Positions 32,889 to 42,493 are shown, numbered from the stretch's first letter. The stretch is 64,000 nucleotides of DNA from Rhodoferax sp. (GCA_024236015.1 JACKLK010000014.1:1-64000); one strand, 5' to 3'. Numbers and translations are program-made. Notes: a model not told the origin generated them from the letters alone.

Positions 32889-34520
32889 TCACGCCAGCAC
32901 GCAGGCGCGTTCGTCGTCGCCCAGCGGCTCGATCCACTGCAGCTGCTTGTCCAGCACCTCGAGCGTGGCCTCGGAGGCGTCCTGGCCGCCGGCCTGGCGC
33001 GCGGTGATGCGCCGGCGCAGTTCGTCGGTGTCCGCCTGCGGCGCCAGGATGGCGAAACCGGCACCGCAGGCATCGGCCAGCGCGCGGAAGTCGTCGCGTT
33101 CGCTGCGCCGCAAAAAGGCCGCATCGACGATCACCGACCAGCCCGCGTGCAGCAGCAGCCGGGCGGTGTCCTGCAGGTGGGCGTAGGTGCGCTGGTGCGC
33201 GCTGGCGTCGTAGATGCCGGCATTGACGCCCGCGCCGCTGCGCTGGTTGCGCTGCAGGCCGAACAGGCGCCGGCGCTCCACGTCCGAGCGCAGGCGCAAG
33301 GTGCGGGCGTGGGCGGCGTCGTCGCTTTGCAGCAGCCGGTTCGACGCGAACGTCTTGCCGCAACCGGCCAGGCCGTGGGTGATGATCAGCCGCGGCGTGC
33401 GCGGCGCCACCAGCTGCTCGGCCTGGGTCACGTACACCAGGGCCTCGTCGAACGAGGCCGCGTCGTCGCCGTGGCCCGGCGCCTGTTGTTCCCGTTGCTG
33501 GCGCGCGCGGATCGCCGCCACCTTGGCCCGCACCAGGGCCCGGTACACCGCGTAGAACGGCAGCAGCCGGGCCGCGGCATAGTCGCCGCTGCGGCTGAGC
33601 AGCTCGTCGACGAACCAGTTCGCCAGGCCGCCCTGGCCGTGGTCGAGCAGGTCGACATAGGTGAAGGCGATCTCGTTGGCCACGTCGATCCAGCGCAGCT
33701 CCTCGTTGAACTCCAGGCAGTCGAACATGCGCACCCGGCCGTCGATCAGCACCATGTTGGCCAGGTGCAGGTCGCCATGGCATTCGCGCACCTGGCCGGC
33801 CTGCTGGCGCGCCTGCATCAGCGCGGCCAGCGCCTGGTGCTGCTGCTGCGTCCACGTGCGCAGCGCGTCCAGGCGGCGCCGGGTGTCGGCGGCTGGCGGC
33901 ATCAGCGCGCTCAAATCGTGGAAGTTGTCGAGCGCCGGCGCAAGCACCTGGGCCGGCGAACCGAAGCGCCCGGCATCGTCCACCGCGGCCTGCCGGTGGA
34001 ATGCGTCCACGGTCTCGGCCAGCTCGCTCATGTGCGCGGCGGTCAACGCGCCGCGCGCGGCCACCCGGTCCAGCCCGTCGGCCTCGTCGAAACGCAGCAT
34101 CTGCACCGCGTATTCGACCACCGGGCCGGCGGCACCGGCGGCACCGGCGTCATCGGCGTTGGGGCCGCCCACGCGCAGGCCGTGGCTGGGAACGTCGCGG
34201 ATGGCGACCACGCCCAGGTAGATGTCGGGTGCGAAACGCCGGTTCAGCCGCAGTTCGTCTTCGCAATAACGCTTGCGCAGCGCCAGCGTGCTGAAGTCCA
34301 GGAACGGCAGTTTGACCGGCTTCTTGATCTTGTAGGCATGCTGGCCGGCCAGCAGCACCCAGGAAATATGGGTTTCGACCAGCCGCACGGGCGGCTGCAC
34401 CGCGCCGCCGGGGTAGGCCTGCGCCTGCAGCAGGCCGTGCAGCGCGGCGGGCAGCGTCGTGGTGGTGGCGGTGGTGGTCGTGTCCGGGGTGGGCGGGGTG
34501 CCGGCAGGGGAGGCGCTCAT
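32889..34520 (-). CDS. Phosphotransferase-like protein fused to an AAA/zeta-type ATPase domain
   Basis: The 543-residue protein has two parts. The first (about residues 40-300) is like an aminoglycoside/homoserine-kinase-type phosphotransferase, with LRECHGDLHLANMVLIDGRVR (catalytic HGDLHLAN and the metal-binding DCLEFNEELRWIDVANE). The second (about 350-540) is a P-loop kinase-like ATPase with THGLAGCGKTF and DAAFLRRSERDD. Such bifunctional proteins are widely found as uncharacterised AAA-family ATPases. A run of Thr (TTTTATTTTLP) follows the start. The ATG at 34520 is chosen; another lies nine bases upstream. It is divergent from the ThiF-like gene and shares no evident pathway with the aldarate genes. 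Confidence 0.8.
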   Translation of the reverse strand: MSASPAGTPPTPDTTTTATTTTLPAALHGLLQAQAYPGGAVQPPVRLVETHISWVLLAGQHAYKIKKPVKLPFLDFSTLALRKRYCEDELRLNRRFAPDIYLGVVAIRDVPSHGLRVGGPNADDAGAAGAAGPVVEYAVQMLRFDEADGLDRVAARGALTAAHMSELAETVDAFHRQAAVDDAGRFGSPAQVLAPALDNFHDLSALMPPAADTRRRLDALRTWTQQQHQALAALMQARQQAGQVRECHGDLHLANMVLIDGRVRMFDCLEFNEELRWIDVANEIAFTYVDLLDHGQGGLANWFVDELLSRSGDYAAARLLPFYAVYRALVRAKVAAIRARQQREQQAPGHGDDAASFDEALVYVTQAEQLVAPRTPRLIITHGLAGCGKTFASNRLLQSDDAAHARTLRLRSDVERRRLFGLQRNQRSGAGVNAGIYDASAHQRTYAHLQDTARLLLHAGWSVIVDAAFLRRSERDDFRALADACGAGFAILAPQADTDELRRRITARQAGGQDASEATLEVLDKQLQWIEPLGDDERACVLA

Positions 34521-34702
34521 GCCTGCCATGGTGCCAGATGCCGGGCGCGCCGCCACTGACCTGGCGCAGTCCATGGCCGGTTGCGCAGCCGGCCGCGGCC
34601 CGCGCCGGCAGTTTGCATCGCCGTGGTCTGCAGGCACAATGACTTTTCTCCCTGCATTTCACCCCCCGTTTGGCTGCAACCCACTCGAATGACGCTCGCC
34701 CC

Positions 34703-35575
34703 ATGACCCAAGCGCCCCCCTTTGAATACGACAAGGCCTTTTCCCGCAACATCGGCTGGATCACCCGCGACGAACAGGCCCGGCTGCGCACCGCGCGGGT
34801 GGCCATTGCGGGGCTGGGCGGCGTGGGCGGCGCCCACCTGCTGACGCTGGCCCGGCTGGGCGTGAGCCGCTTCGTCATCTCGGACTTCGACGAATTCGAC
34901 GTGCACAACATGAACCGCCAGGCCGGCGCCTTCATGTCGAACATGGGCCAGTCCAAACTCGCCACCATGGCCCGCATGGCGCTGGACATCAACCCCGAGA
35001 TCGAGCTGCGCCAGTTCCCCACCGGCGTACAGCCCGACAACGTCGATGACTTTCTGGACGGCGTCGACGTCTATGTGGACGGGCTCGACTTCTTTGCGCT
35101 GCCGGCGCGCCGCATGGTGTTCGCCAAGTGCCGCGAAAAAGGCATTGCGGTGCTGACCGCCGCGCCCCTCGGCGTGGGCGTGGCCCTGCTGTATTTCTCG
35201 CCCACCGGCATGAGCGCGGAAGACTATTTCAAGTGGGAAGGCCACGATGTGCAGGAACAATACGCCCGCTTCATCGCCGGCCTGTCGCCGGCCATGATGC
35301 AGCGCAACTACCTCGTCGCACCCGAGGCCGTGAACTTTCAGGAAAAACGCGGCCCGTCCACCGTGATGGCCTGCGACATGTGCGCCGGCGTCATGGGCGC
35401 GTCGGTGATGAAACTGCTGCTCGGCCGGGGTGCCTTGCGCGCCGCGCCCTGGGGCATGCATTTCGACGTCTACCACCAGAAGCTCAAGTTCACCTGGCGG
35501 CCGTGGGGAAACGCGAATCCGTTGCAGCAGTTGTTGTTGATGTTTATCCGGCCGCGGTTGAAGGGGGGGAAATAG
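34703..35575 (+). CDS. ThiF/E1-like adenylyltransferase family protein
   Basis: The 290-residue protein has the E1-type nucleotide-binding core: VAIAGLGGVGGAHLLTLARLG, the Arg/Asn region FDEFDVHNMNRQ, and DVYVDGLDFFAL. Family members adenylate the C-terminus of a small ubiquitin-like protein or tRNA (ThiF, MoeB, TcdA). A conserved-looking CDMC pair occurs near residue 228-231, which may hold a zinc or a catalytic Cys. No ThiS, MoaD or other small partner gene is present nearby, so the substrate is unknown. A TTG-initiated extension of 11 residues is possible but unlikely. Confidence 0.85.
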   Translation: MTQAPPFEYDKAFSRNIGWITRDEQARLRTARVAIAGLGGVGGAHLLTLARLGVSRFVISDFDEFDVHNMNRQAGAFMSNMGQSKLATMARMALDINPEIELRQFPTGVQPDNVDDFLDGVDVYVDGLDFFALPARRMVFAKCREKGIAVLTAAPLGVGVALLYFSPTGMSAEDYFKWEGHDVQEQYARFIAGLSPAMMQRNYLVAPEAVNFQEKRGPSTVMACDMCAGVMGASVMKLLLGRGALRAAPWGMHFDVYHQKLKFTWRPWGNANPLQQLLLMFIRPRLKGGK

Positions 35576-35675
35576 GGGTGGACGCGGTTTTGCCCATGGA
35601 AGGATGGCATGCCGGCGTCAAGCGGCGACATCGCGACCCGCATGCGGCGGCGACGATGGATGCGCCGCGCAGACG

Positions 35676-36098
35676 TCAATGCAGCAACACGTTCAATCCC
35701 GGCCGGAGTTCGGACTCCTCGATGTAGCCGATGGCGCCGGGCGTGGACGTCACGAATCGGATGATGTCGCTGCTCCTGCTCATTTCCCGGGGCGGGGCGC
35801 CCTTGCCGATATAACGGCGAACCGTCCAGTAGGCCGTGTATTTGTCCTCGTCCTGGTTCAGGAACGCCTGCAGGAACCGGTTGCGGACGGAAGTGCCCGC
35901 AGGGGCGTTGATGGCCGTGACCGGCACGCCGTCCACTTCGATGACCCGCCCCGTGTAGATGCGGGTGACGATCGTGGCATCGAGGCGCTTGACGGTCGGG
36001 TGGCCGATCACGACAACGCCATCGGCGGCCCTCGCGCCGGACATCAACGCCGCCAACAACAGCAGCGACAAAACCGTCCGATGGCGCATCGCGGGCAT
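35676..36098 (-). CDS. Small PstS-like periplasmic binding protein
   Basis: The 140-residue protein has a signal peptide (hydrophobic LLLLAALMSGARA, cleavage before ADGVVVIGHP) and a single PBP-like lobe with GTSVRNRFLQAFL and TPGAIGYIEESEL, the latter typical of phosphate-binding PstS-like folds. Complete PstS proteins have about 320 residues; these short versions are common beside outer-membrane or signalling genes. It lies 11 bp after the porin gene, on the same strand and downstream of it, so they are co-transcribed. It may supply ligand information to the adjacent kinase. Confidence 0.8.
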   Translation of the reverse strand: MPAMRHRTVLSLLLLAALMSGARAADGVVVIGHPTVKRLDATIVTRIYTGRVIEVDGVPVTAINAPAGTSVRNRFLQAFLNQDEDKYTAYWTVRRYIGKGAPPREMSRSSDIIRFVTSTPGAIGYIEESELRPGLNVLLH

Positions 36099-36109
36099 GG
36101 TCACGAGCG

Positions 36110-37459
36110 TCAGAAGACCAGGCTGTAGGACAGAGATATCACGTTGATACTCTGGTTGCGGATATTGCTGCCGGGCGGCGCATCCACGAGGCTAGATACC
36201 TGGCCGATGCGGACCCGCATCCATTCGGCCTTGATCTTGCTGGTGGGGGAGAGGGCGTAGGACGTGCCGATGGACCACGAGGACTGGTCGTAGGCCAATA
36301 TACCGTCTGCTCCCGCACGCTGAGAGGCATTGATTAGTGTTGCGCCGGGTATTCCACTGGGCACAGTGTTTTCATTGACTCGACGATAGAGGTTCCGCTG
36401 GGCAGCATCTGAGCGGAGCGCGGCGTACGTCACATAGGGCGTCCATTTGTCGAGCCGCTTGAGTAAAGAGACATAGCCCCGATCAGATCTGTTCGCGATT
36501 TGAACCGTCGAGTCGTCGACCAAGGTCCGCGCGTACTCGCCGATTAACCTGTATCCGTTGCCAAGTGACAGGTCTACGCCAATCGTCGCGATCGTGTTTC
36601 GTATTCCCCTCACCGAGTCGATCCCTGGCCCCGGTAGCGAGGGGTCGACCTGGAAATAGCCAAAACCCGGAGAGAGCGAAACAAATGGGTAGCTGGCTGG
36701 CAAGAGCGTTCCATTGCGCAATCGCCCCATTGACCTGTGCAATCCAGCACGGTAGATGCCATCGTCTGTCCTGTAAGACAAGACTACTCCCTGTCCATCC
36801 AGAGTAATGGCGCGAAACGTTGAGCCGGCCATTTGCTGTATCTGAGGTATCCCGTCCCGAATCCAATATCGTGCATCGACGTTCGTGGAGCCCAAATAGC
36901 CGTCAAGCACCAGCTCCCCATTCCTGAGGTTCCAGTTGGTGCTGACAGAAATTCCGTTGAACTCATTTCCGGGAGATATTGAGTACATCTCCGTAGGTAA
37001 CCTGGCGAATTCGTACGTTACGCTCACATCGTGGTTCTGAGAGTACAAGTACAAAGGAATGCGTTGCCGCCCCATTCGAACCAACCAATCATTTGTCGGC
37101 CGCCACGAGACAAACGCCCAGGCCAGCGTGCCATCGAACTGATCGTCGTGATTGGACGATGGCGACGCGAGAGCCTGGACCGTGGCGCCCACGCTGGGTG
37201 AGAACACCGCATCCAACTGGACGCCAGCCACGGAGTCGCGCCTGAACGTGCCGTTGTCGTCGACGAATCGCTGATATCGGTAGGACTTGTCGGATTTGGC
37301 AAACCCGAGCGTGCCGAATCCGGACAAGGAAAAATCCGCAGCACCGGCGGTGGCCGGCCATCCCAGTATCAGTGCCGCGAGAACGGGAACCAAGGCGAAA
37401 GTGATCGAGGCGCGGAGTCGTGGCGCGATCACAGGCCATCCAGAGCATGTGCGCGTCAT
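36110..37459 (-). CDS. Outer-membrane porin-like beta-barrel protein
   Basis: The 449-residue product has a long signal sequence (ATG at 37459, hydrophobic FALVPVLAALILGW, cleavage near AGA|ADFSLSGFGTLGF) and then alternating strands with a C-terminus ending YSLVF, the terminal aromatic typical of outer-membrane barrels. The repeated two-residue alternation and the girdle residues fit a DcaP-like or porin fold, but the family cannot be named surely. The gene is visibly lower in GC than its neighbours, notably around 36300-37050. It lies between the PstS-like and kinase genes. Confidence 0.78.
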   Translation of the reverse strand: MTRTCSGWPVIAPRLRASITFALVPVLAALILGWPATAGAADFSLSGFGTLGFAKSDKSYRYQRFVDDNGTFRRDSVAGVQLDAVFSPSVGATVQALASPSSNHDDQFDGTLAWAFVSWRPTNDWLVRMGRQRIPLYLYSQNHDVSVTYEFARLPTEMYSISPGNEFNGISVSTNWNLRNGELVLDGYLGSTNVDARYWIRDGIPQIQQMAGSTFRAITLDGQGVVLSYRTDDGIYRAGLHRSMGRLRNGTLLPASYPFVSLSPGFGYFQVDPSLPGPGIDSVRGIRNTIATIGVDLSLGNGYRLIGEYARTLVDDSTVQIANRSDRGYVSLLKRLDKWTPYVTYAALRSDAAQRNLYRRVNENTVPSGIPGATLINASQRAGADGILAYDQSSWSIGTSYALSPTSKIKAEWMRVRIGQVSSLVDAPPGSNIRNQSINVISLSYSLVF

Positions 37460-37692
37460 GGCATGGCTTCTTCGGGGATGCGACGTCGCCATGCCAGGCC
37501 ATGGGAGTCTGGTTCGATCAGCCGGAGCCATTTCTGCACGATTCCCTTTCGTGTCTGTTCGACGATCGGCATATTGCGTCGGAGGGTGGTGCTCGCAGTT
37601 TAGAAACATTGGCGGGAAATGGCGGCAAAACCCTGCCTTGTCTCGCGAGCTGGTGTTGACATGTTGGCAGAAGGCAACACACGCGTGCTTGC

Positions 37693-40600
37693 TCAGCGCG
37701 AGATGCCGATGGTCTTCAGCTTGCTCAATGCACTGTCGAAATCGAAATTTTCCATGTCGCTCGAAATCTCCCGGATGACCTGGATTCCGACGGTCTCGGT
37801 CAATTCGGTCTTGCGTGCCTGCCACAATGATCTGGCGTCGTTGTCTCCTTGTGACAGCAGGGCGCGCAGCTGTTCCAGCCACGGATCGTCTTTCTCAAGA
37901 GCGGTCGCCGTGGACCGTCCTTCGGTTGATGCTGCAGGCAGGCCGGATCGCTCATCGAGCTGCCCGTCGCCATCGTGAGCGTGTTCACGCAAGGTGGCAA
38001 ACAACCTGTCCAGCGCAAGGCCGATCTCTGCCAGACTCCGCGACTCATCGGCATGGATGCCCGACGCCAGCGCGGCTTCCAGCGCCATGGCCTGATCGTG
38101 AACCCGCATCGCTCCAAGCGTCGCACACAGGCCCTTGAGCGTATGGGCGGTGCGTTGTGCGCCATCCCGGTCGCCGGCGTCCAGCATGGCCTGCATGGAG
38201 GGACTAAACGCGGAAAAATCCTCTTCGAAGCGGCGCAGCAATTGCAGATACAGCTTTGCGTTTCCGCCGGTGTGGCGCAGTCCGATCATTGTGTCGAGAC
38301 CGAACGCACGGGGAAGATCTGCCAGCGCTTGTGCTGGCCCGGATTCGGTTCGGGGGGCGGACGGTGTTGTCGGCCCCGGTCGCGCGTCGGCGTTGACCAG
38401 ATAGCCGGCCAGCGTTTCGTACAACTTCGCCGGCTCGATGGGCTTGCTGATGTGAGCGTTCATGCCCAGCACCTGGCAGCGCTGGCGCTCATCCGGCATT
38501 GCATGAGCGGTCATCGCGATGATCGGCAGGTCGAGGTGGCGTTCGTCCAGCCGCAACTGTCGTGTCGCCTCGTACCCGTCCATCACCGGCATCTGCAGGT
38601 CCATCAGCACCACACGAAAATGATCCGGACCATGGGCAAGAATCTTGTCGATGCCTTCCTGGCCATTGTTGGCCACCTCCACGTCGACGCCGCGTGCCAC
38701 CAGAAGCTCGGCAGCCAGTTGCTGGTTGATCGGGTTGTCTTCCACCAGCAGCACCCGCAGCCCGGTCAGATCCGGATCGGCGGTCGTTTCCCGTGCAGCG
38801 GGCGGCACGCCTTGCGCACTGCCGACCAATGCTCGGATCAGGTCGCGCAGCGATTCCGGCAGGATCGGTTTGGGCAGGAAGTGCTGCACCCCGAGAGCCT
38901 TGGCGGTGTTGTGCAGCTGGTCCGAGTCGTATGCGGACACCACGACCGCCAGCGGGGCGGGTTTGTCGCCTCCATCGCGCTCCAGCAACCGCGCCAGCAT
39001 GCCTGCCCCGTCCAGGCGTGGCATGACCCAATCGACCAGCAGCAGGTCGTAGGGACGGCTCACGGCAAGTGACTGTTCGACCATGGCGAGGGCCGTGTCT
39101 CCGTCGTCCGCACAATCGACGCCGCCGGGAAATGTGGCACCGACGCCCAGTGCCCGGAGAAGGTCCGCCAGGGCCAGGCGGGCATCGGGTTGGTCATCCA
39201 CGACCAGTACGCGCATGCCATCGGCCCGTGGCATCGGGGTGGCCGGTGGTGCGGGCGGCTTGGTCGTTGGAAAACGGGCCGTGAAGTGGAAGCTCGATCC
39301 CTCGGATGGAACACTCTCGACCCAGATCTTCCCGTCCATCAATTCGACGATCCGCTTGGAGATCGTCAATCCCAGTCCGGTACCGCCATACTTGCGGGTC
39401 GTGGAGCCGTCCGCCTGCGTGAATTCCTGGAACAGGCGCTCGATCTGTTCCGGCGTCATGCCGATGCCGGTATCGCGCACGGTGAATTGAAGAGTGACGC
39501 CGTTGGCATCCGCGTCGTTGATGTGTATCAGCAGCTTCACGTATCCGTGGTGGGTGAACTTCACCGCATTCGACAACAGATTGGTCAGCACCTGCCCGAG
39601 TCGCAACGGGTCCCCCATCATCGCGCCGCTCTCGCCAAGCAATCGCGGGTCGGTCACGTCGAACAGCAGTTCGATGTCTTTTTCATGCGCGCGCTGGCGC
39701 AGCAACGACAGGGATTGCCCCGCCACATCTTCGATCCTGAAACGGCCGATCTCCAGGTCGAGTTTGCCCGCCTCGACCTTGGAGAAATCCAGGATGTCGT
39801 TCACGACTCCCAGCAGAGATCGCGCTGCTTCATGGATCTTGTTCACATAGTCGTATTGCCGGGAGTCGAGCTCTGTCTTGAGCGCAAGATGCGACATGCC
39901 CAGAATCGCGTTCATTGGCGTGCGTATCTCATGGCTCATGTTGGCCAGGAATCGGGATTTCGCAAGCGTGGCTTCTTCGGCCTGCTGGCGCGCCAACTCC
40001 AGTTCCGCCTGGACCTCCCGACGGCGTCCGATGTCGTCCTCGATGGCCTGTGCCATGGTGTCCACCGTCCGACCCAATGCATTCAGTTCATCGAATCCGT
40101 TCAGCGCGCGGGTGCGGGTTGCGTAGTCGCCCTCGGCAAGGCGATCGGCTCCCTGGCCCAATTGGTGGATCGGCAACAGGACCTTGCGCCGGATCACCCG
40201 CAAGGCGAGTACGGCCAGGACAATGGTGCCGCCCATGCTGAACAACGAGAGAAGGATCCAGCGTTCGAGTGCGCGTTCGGCCGACGCGACCTCCGCCTGT
40301 GTCCGGTCGTCCGTCGTTGCCATGAGCACGCTGACCGCGCGCGACTGATTGGCCTTGAGCGTGTTGTACATGGCGCTGTGGACCATCTGGTTTGCAATGT
40401 CCAGGCGGGGCAGTCCGTCCGACACGAACTCGCCCGAATCCGGATTGAGCAAGCCCTGCGTCGCGGCAAAGGCCGTCTGCTCGACCTTGCTCAATGCAGC
40501 CGTAGCCCGGAAGACCTGGTCCAGCGCCGTAAGCTCGGCGGCACCGAATCCCTGCGATTTCATCAGCTCCACAACCGATCGCCTGGCGCCACTGGCGGGA

Positions 40601-40938
40601 ATCGCGTGCCGGATTCGGCCCGCGATCACCGCATCCCAATAGGAGATCGGATTGGCTTGTTCGGGCGGCGTTTTCGTGCCCTCTCGTACACCAAGGATGT
40701 CGTAGTAATACAGCAGGTAGCGTGCTTCCCCGGTGCTGGTATAGGCACGAACCAGTCGCGCCAGCTGCTCGGTCTCCTGCTGCAATTCGGTGGACAGTCG
40801 CAGCGAGCGTTCGCGGTGGTCGCGGGCTGAAACCACCTCGTCGTAGGAGCGCTTGATCAGGACCAGAAACATCGCGTTCGCGGCCAAGGCCAGCAACACG
40901 ATGGCAAAGAACCAGACCGAGACCCTTTGCAGCTTCAT
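37693..40938 (-). CDS. Hybrid sensor histidine kinase with two receivers and an Hpt domain
   Basis: The 1081-residue protein has membrane helices at about residues 8-28 and 228-248 around a periplasmic sensor region, a HAMP segment (about 250-300), HisKA with the phospho-acceptor H336 in FLANMSHEIRTPMNAILG, HATPase_c (about 440-555, N457 region, DTGIGM and GTGLGL), receiver 1 (about 575-705, D636), receiver 2 (about 727-850, D780) and a C-terminal Hpt domain with H932 (AHTLKG). It can carry out a full His-Asp-His relay and would hand phosphate on to the response-regulator cyclase whose gene lies 16 bp upstream. The sensor part has no recognisable named domain. Confidence 0.93.
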   Translation of the reverse strand: MKLQRVSVWFFAIVLLALAANAMFLVLIKRSYDEVVSARDHRERSLRLSTELQQETEQLARLVRAYTSTGEARYLLYYYDILGVREGTKTPPEQANPISYWDAVIAGRIRHAIPASGARRSVVELMKSQGFGAAELTALDQVFRATAALSKVEQTAFAATQGLLNPDSGEFVSDGLPRLDIANQMVHSAMYNTLKANQSRAVSVLMATTDDRTQAEVASAERALERWILLSLFSMGGTIVLAVLALRVIRRKVLLPIHQLGQGADRLAEGDYATRTRALNGFDELNALGRTVDTMAQAIEDDIGRRREVQAELELARQQAEEATLAKSRFLANMSHEIRTPMNAILGMSHLALKTELDSRQYDYVNKIHEAARSLLGVVNDILDFSKVEAGKLDLEIGRFRIEDVAGQSLSLLRQRAHEKDIELLFDVTDPRLLGESGAMMGDPLRLGQVLTNLLSNAVKFTHHGYVKLLIHINDADANGVTLQFTVRDTGIGMTPEQIERLFQEFTQADGSTTRKYGGTGLGLTISKRIVELMDGKIWVESVPSEGSSFHFTARFPTTKPPAPPATPMPRADGMRVLVVDDQPDARLALADLLRALGVGATFPGGVDCADDGDTALAMVEQSLAVSRPYDLLLVDWVMPRLDGAGMLARLLERDGGDKPAPLAVVVSAYDSDQLHNTAKALGVQHFLPKPILPESLRDLIRALVGSAQGVPPAARETTADPDLTGLRVLLVEDNPINQQLAAELLVARGVDVEVANNGQEGIDKILAHGPDHFRVVLMDLQMPVMDGYEATRQLRLDERHLDLPIIAMTAHAMPDERQRCQVLGMNAHISKPIEPAKLYETLAGYLVNADARPGPTTPSAPRTESGPAQALADLPRAFGLDTMIGLRHTGGNAKLYLQLLRRFEEDFSAFSPSMQAMLDAGDRDGAQRTAHTLKGLCATLGAMRVHDQAMALEAALASGIHADESRSLAEIGLALDRLFATLREHAHDGDGQLDERSGLPAASTEGRSTATALEKDDPWLEQLRALLSQGDNDARSLWQARKTELTETVGIQVIREISSDMENFDFDSALSKLKTIGISR

Positions 40939-40954
40939 CGTATCGATCGCTCAC

Positions 40955-42139
40955 TCAGGCTTGGGCATCGTCCGCTGGCCCGCGGCGTGGCGAAACGGCA
41001 TAGACGGCAACCGGATTGCGAAACCCCTTGAGTTGCATGTTGCCGACAAATTCGCTGCACACGTGGTCCGCCACGAAACCATGGACGCGTTGCGACACCA
41101 GGACCTGTCCGCCGGCGGCCTCGCTGCACAGCCGTGCCGCGAGATTGGTCACGTTGCCGATCACGCCGTAGTCGCGTCGACCTTCGAATCCGATCGCGCC
41201 GATGGTGGCAAAACCCTGGGCCACGCCAATACCCAATGACAGTTCGTACCCGCGCCGGTGCCAGTCGCTTTTCAGCTCGGTGAACCGGGCCTGCATGCCG
41301 ATGGCCATGTCCACCGCCACCAGTGCCGGGTTGTCGATTTCGACCGGGTCGTTGAAGTAGATCATCATGCCGTCGCCGGCGAAGTGCTCCAGCGAGCCGC
41401 CATGCGACATCACCAGCGCCCCCATGGCTTCATGGTATTGGCGGATGACATGCATCACGTCTTCAGGGTCCGACGCCTCGGTGAAGGCCGTGAACCCGCG
41501 CAGGTCGACAAATGCCGCGGCCACTTCCCGCCGGTGGCTCTTGAGCGGGTCGTCGGAGTTGCCGGACAACATCAGGTCCACGACCGACGGCGAGAAATAA
41601 CGCTTGAGCCGGCCCAGGCGTTCGACCTGGGCCACGCCATCCGCGATACGCTGCTCCAGCGTGTGATTGAGTTCGGACAGCGCCGAAGTCTGCTGCTCGA
41701 GCCGCGTCACCAATCGCTCGCGTTCGCGCGATTGCCCCGCCATCGCCAGATGGGTCCGGATGCGGGCCAGCACGATGGCCGGCCGGATCGGCTTGGTGAC
41801 ATAGTCGACGCCACCGAGTTGCAGGCCCAGCGTCTCGTCCTCGACCGCTCCCATCGCCGACAGGAAGATGATCGGAATGTCCCGCGTGCGGGGATCGGCC
41901 TTGATGCGCCGGCACACGTCGTAGCCGCTCAGGCCGGGCATCATCACGTCGAGCAGGATCAGGTCGGGCGGCTCGGTGCCCAGTGCCAGCGCAATCGCCT
42001 TTTCGCCGTTGATCGCCACCCGGGTGCGGTAATGCGGCTGCAGCAGCTCGACCATCAGCGCCAGGTTGGTCGGCGTGTCGTCGACGATCAGGATGCTTGC
42101 GGCGGCAGCGTTCGAATCCGGCACCAGACACTCCCCCAT
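40955..42139 (-). CDS. Response regulator with class III adenylate/guanylate cyclase output domain
   Basis: The 394-residue protein has a receiver (about residues 15-130, phospho-acceptor D64 in LILLDVMMPGLSG), a helical linker (about 140-185) and a class III cyclase domain (about 200-380). Metal-binding Asp residues are in FVDLRGFTAFTE and FAGDGMMIYF, and the transition-state pair is in GNVTNLAARL. Its phosphorylation state would control production of cAMP or another cyclic nucleotide. It precedes the hybrid kinase gene with a 16-bp gap, so the two form an operon and very likely a two-component pair. Confidence 0.9.
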   Translation of the reverse strand: MGECLVPDSNAAAASILIVDDTPTNLALMVELLQPHYRTRVAINGEKAIALALGTEPPDLILLDVMMPGLSGYDVCRRIKADPRTRDIPIIFLSAMGAVEDETLGLQLGGVDYVTKPIRPAIVLARIRTHLAMAGQSRERERLVTRLEQQTSALSELNHTLEQRIADGVAQVERLGRLKRYFSPSVVDLMLSGNSDDPLKSHRREVAAAFVDLRGFTAFTEASDPEDVMHVIRQYHEAMGALVMSHGGSLEHFAGDGMMIYFNDPVEIDNPALVAVDMAIGMQARFTELKSDWHRRGYELSLGIGVAQGFATIGAIGFEGRRDYGVIGNVTNLAARLCSEAAGGQVLVSQRVHGFVADHVCSEFVGNMQLKGFRNPVAVYAVSPRRGPADDAQA

Positions 42140-42493
42140 GACACGTGTTTGCTTGTTATGTGTGGGTCATCACCGTCCGGCGCGGCGGCTGTGGGGCTGC
42201 CGGTGCCGGGTGGTGTCTTGCTCGTCGTGTTGTGCGTGCCGCCTCCCCTGGCGGCCCAGCGAAAAACATTATCCCGGCATCCGCGCCACCGTGGTGCGGC
42301 AATTGCACCCTTGCCCCCGGCCGGGTTTCATCGGGCAGCGGCCACCGGCGCGCCGGCTTAAGAAGAATTTAGCGATCCGGTAGGTGATTCTTAACAACGT
42401 GGGTCTGCCCGCGTTCTTACGCTATCCCCCGTCGCCCGGCAATCCCCGGTCCGGGTGGTCCCGACCGGCATTCCCGCCCGGCGCACCTCCATC
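42140..42493. other. Divergent regulatory gap between the cyclase and cytochrome genes
   Basis: No coding sequence could be supported in these 354 bases. Two sites stand out. TGTGT-GGGTCA-TCACC (42159-42174) matches eight of ten conserved positions of a Crp-type site and lies just upstream of the cyclase start. TTAAGAA (42358-42364) and TTCTTAA (42388-42394) form a 7-bp inverted pair 23 bases apart, within an AT-richer patch upstream of the cytochrome gene. The remainder is GC-rich and unremarkable. Confidence 0.45.

Noticed and set aside
34440..34500. Simple triplet-rich stretch as a possible phase-variable repeat
   Set aside because: The unit is three bases, so length changes would not shift frame; it encodes a Thr-rich run at the start of the phosphotransferase protein.
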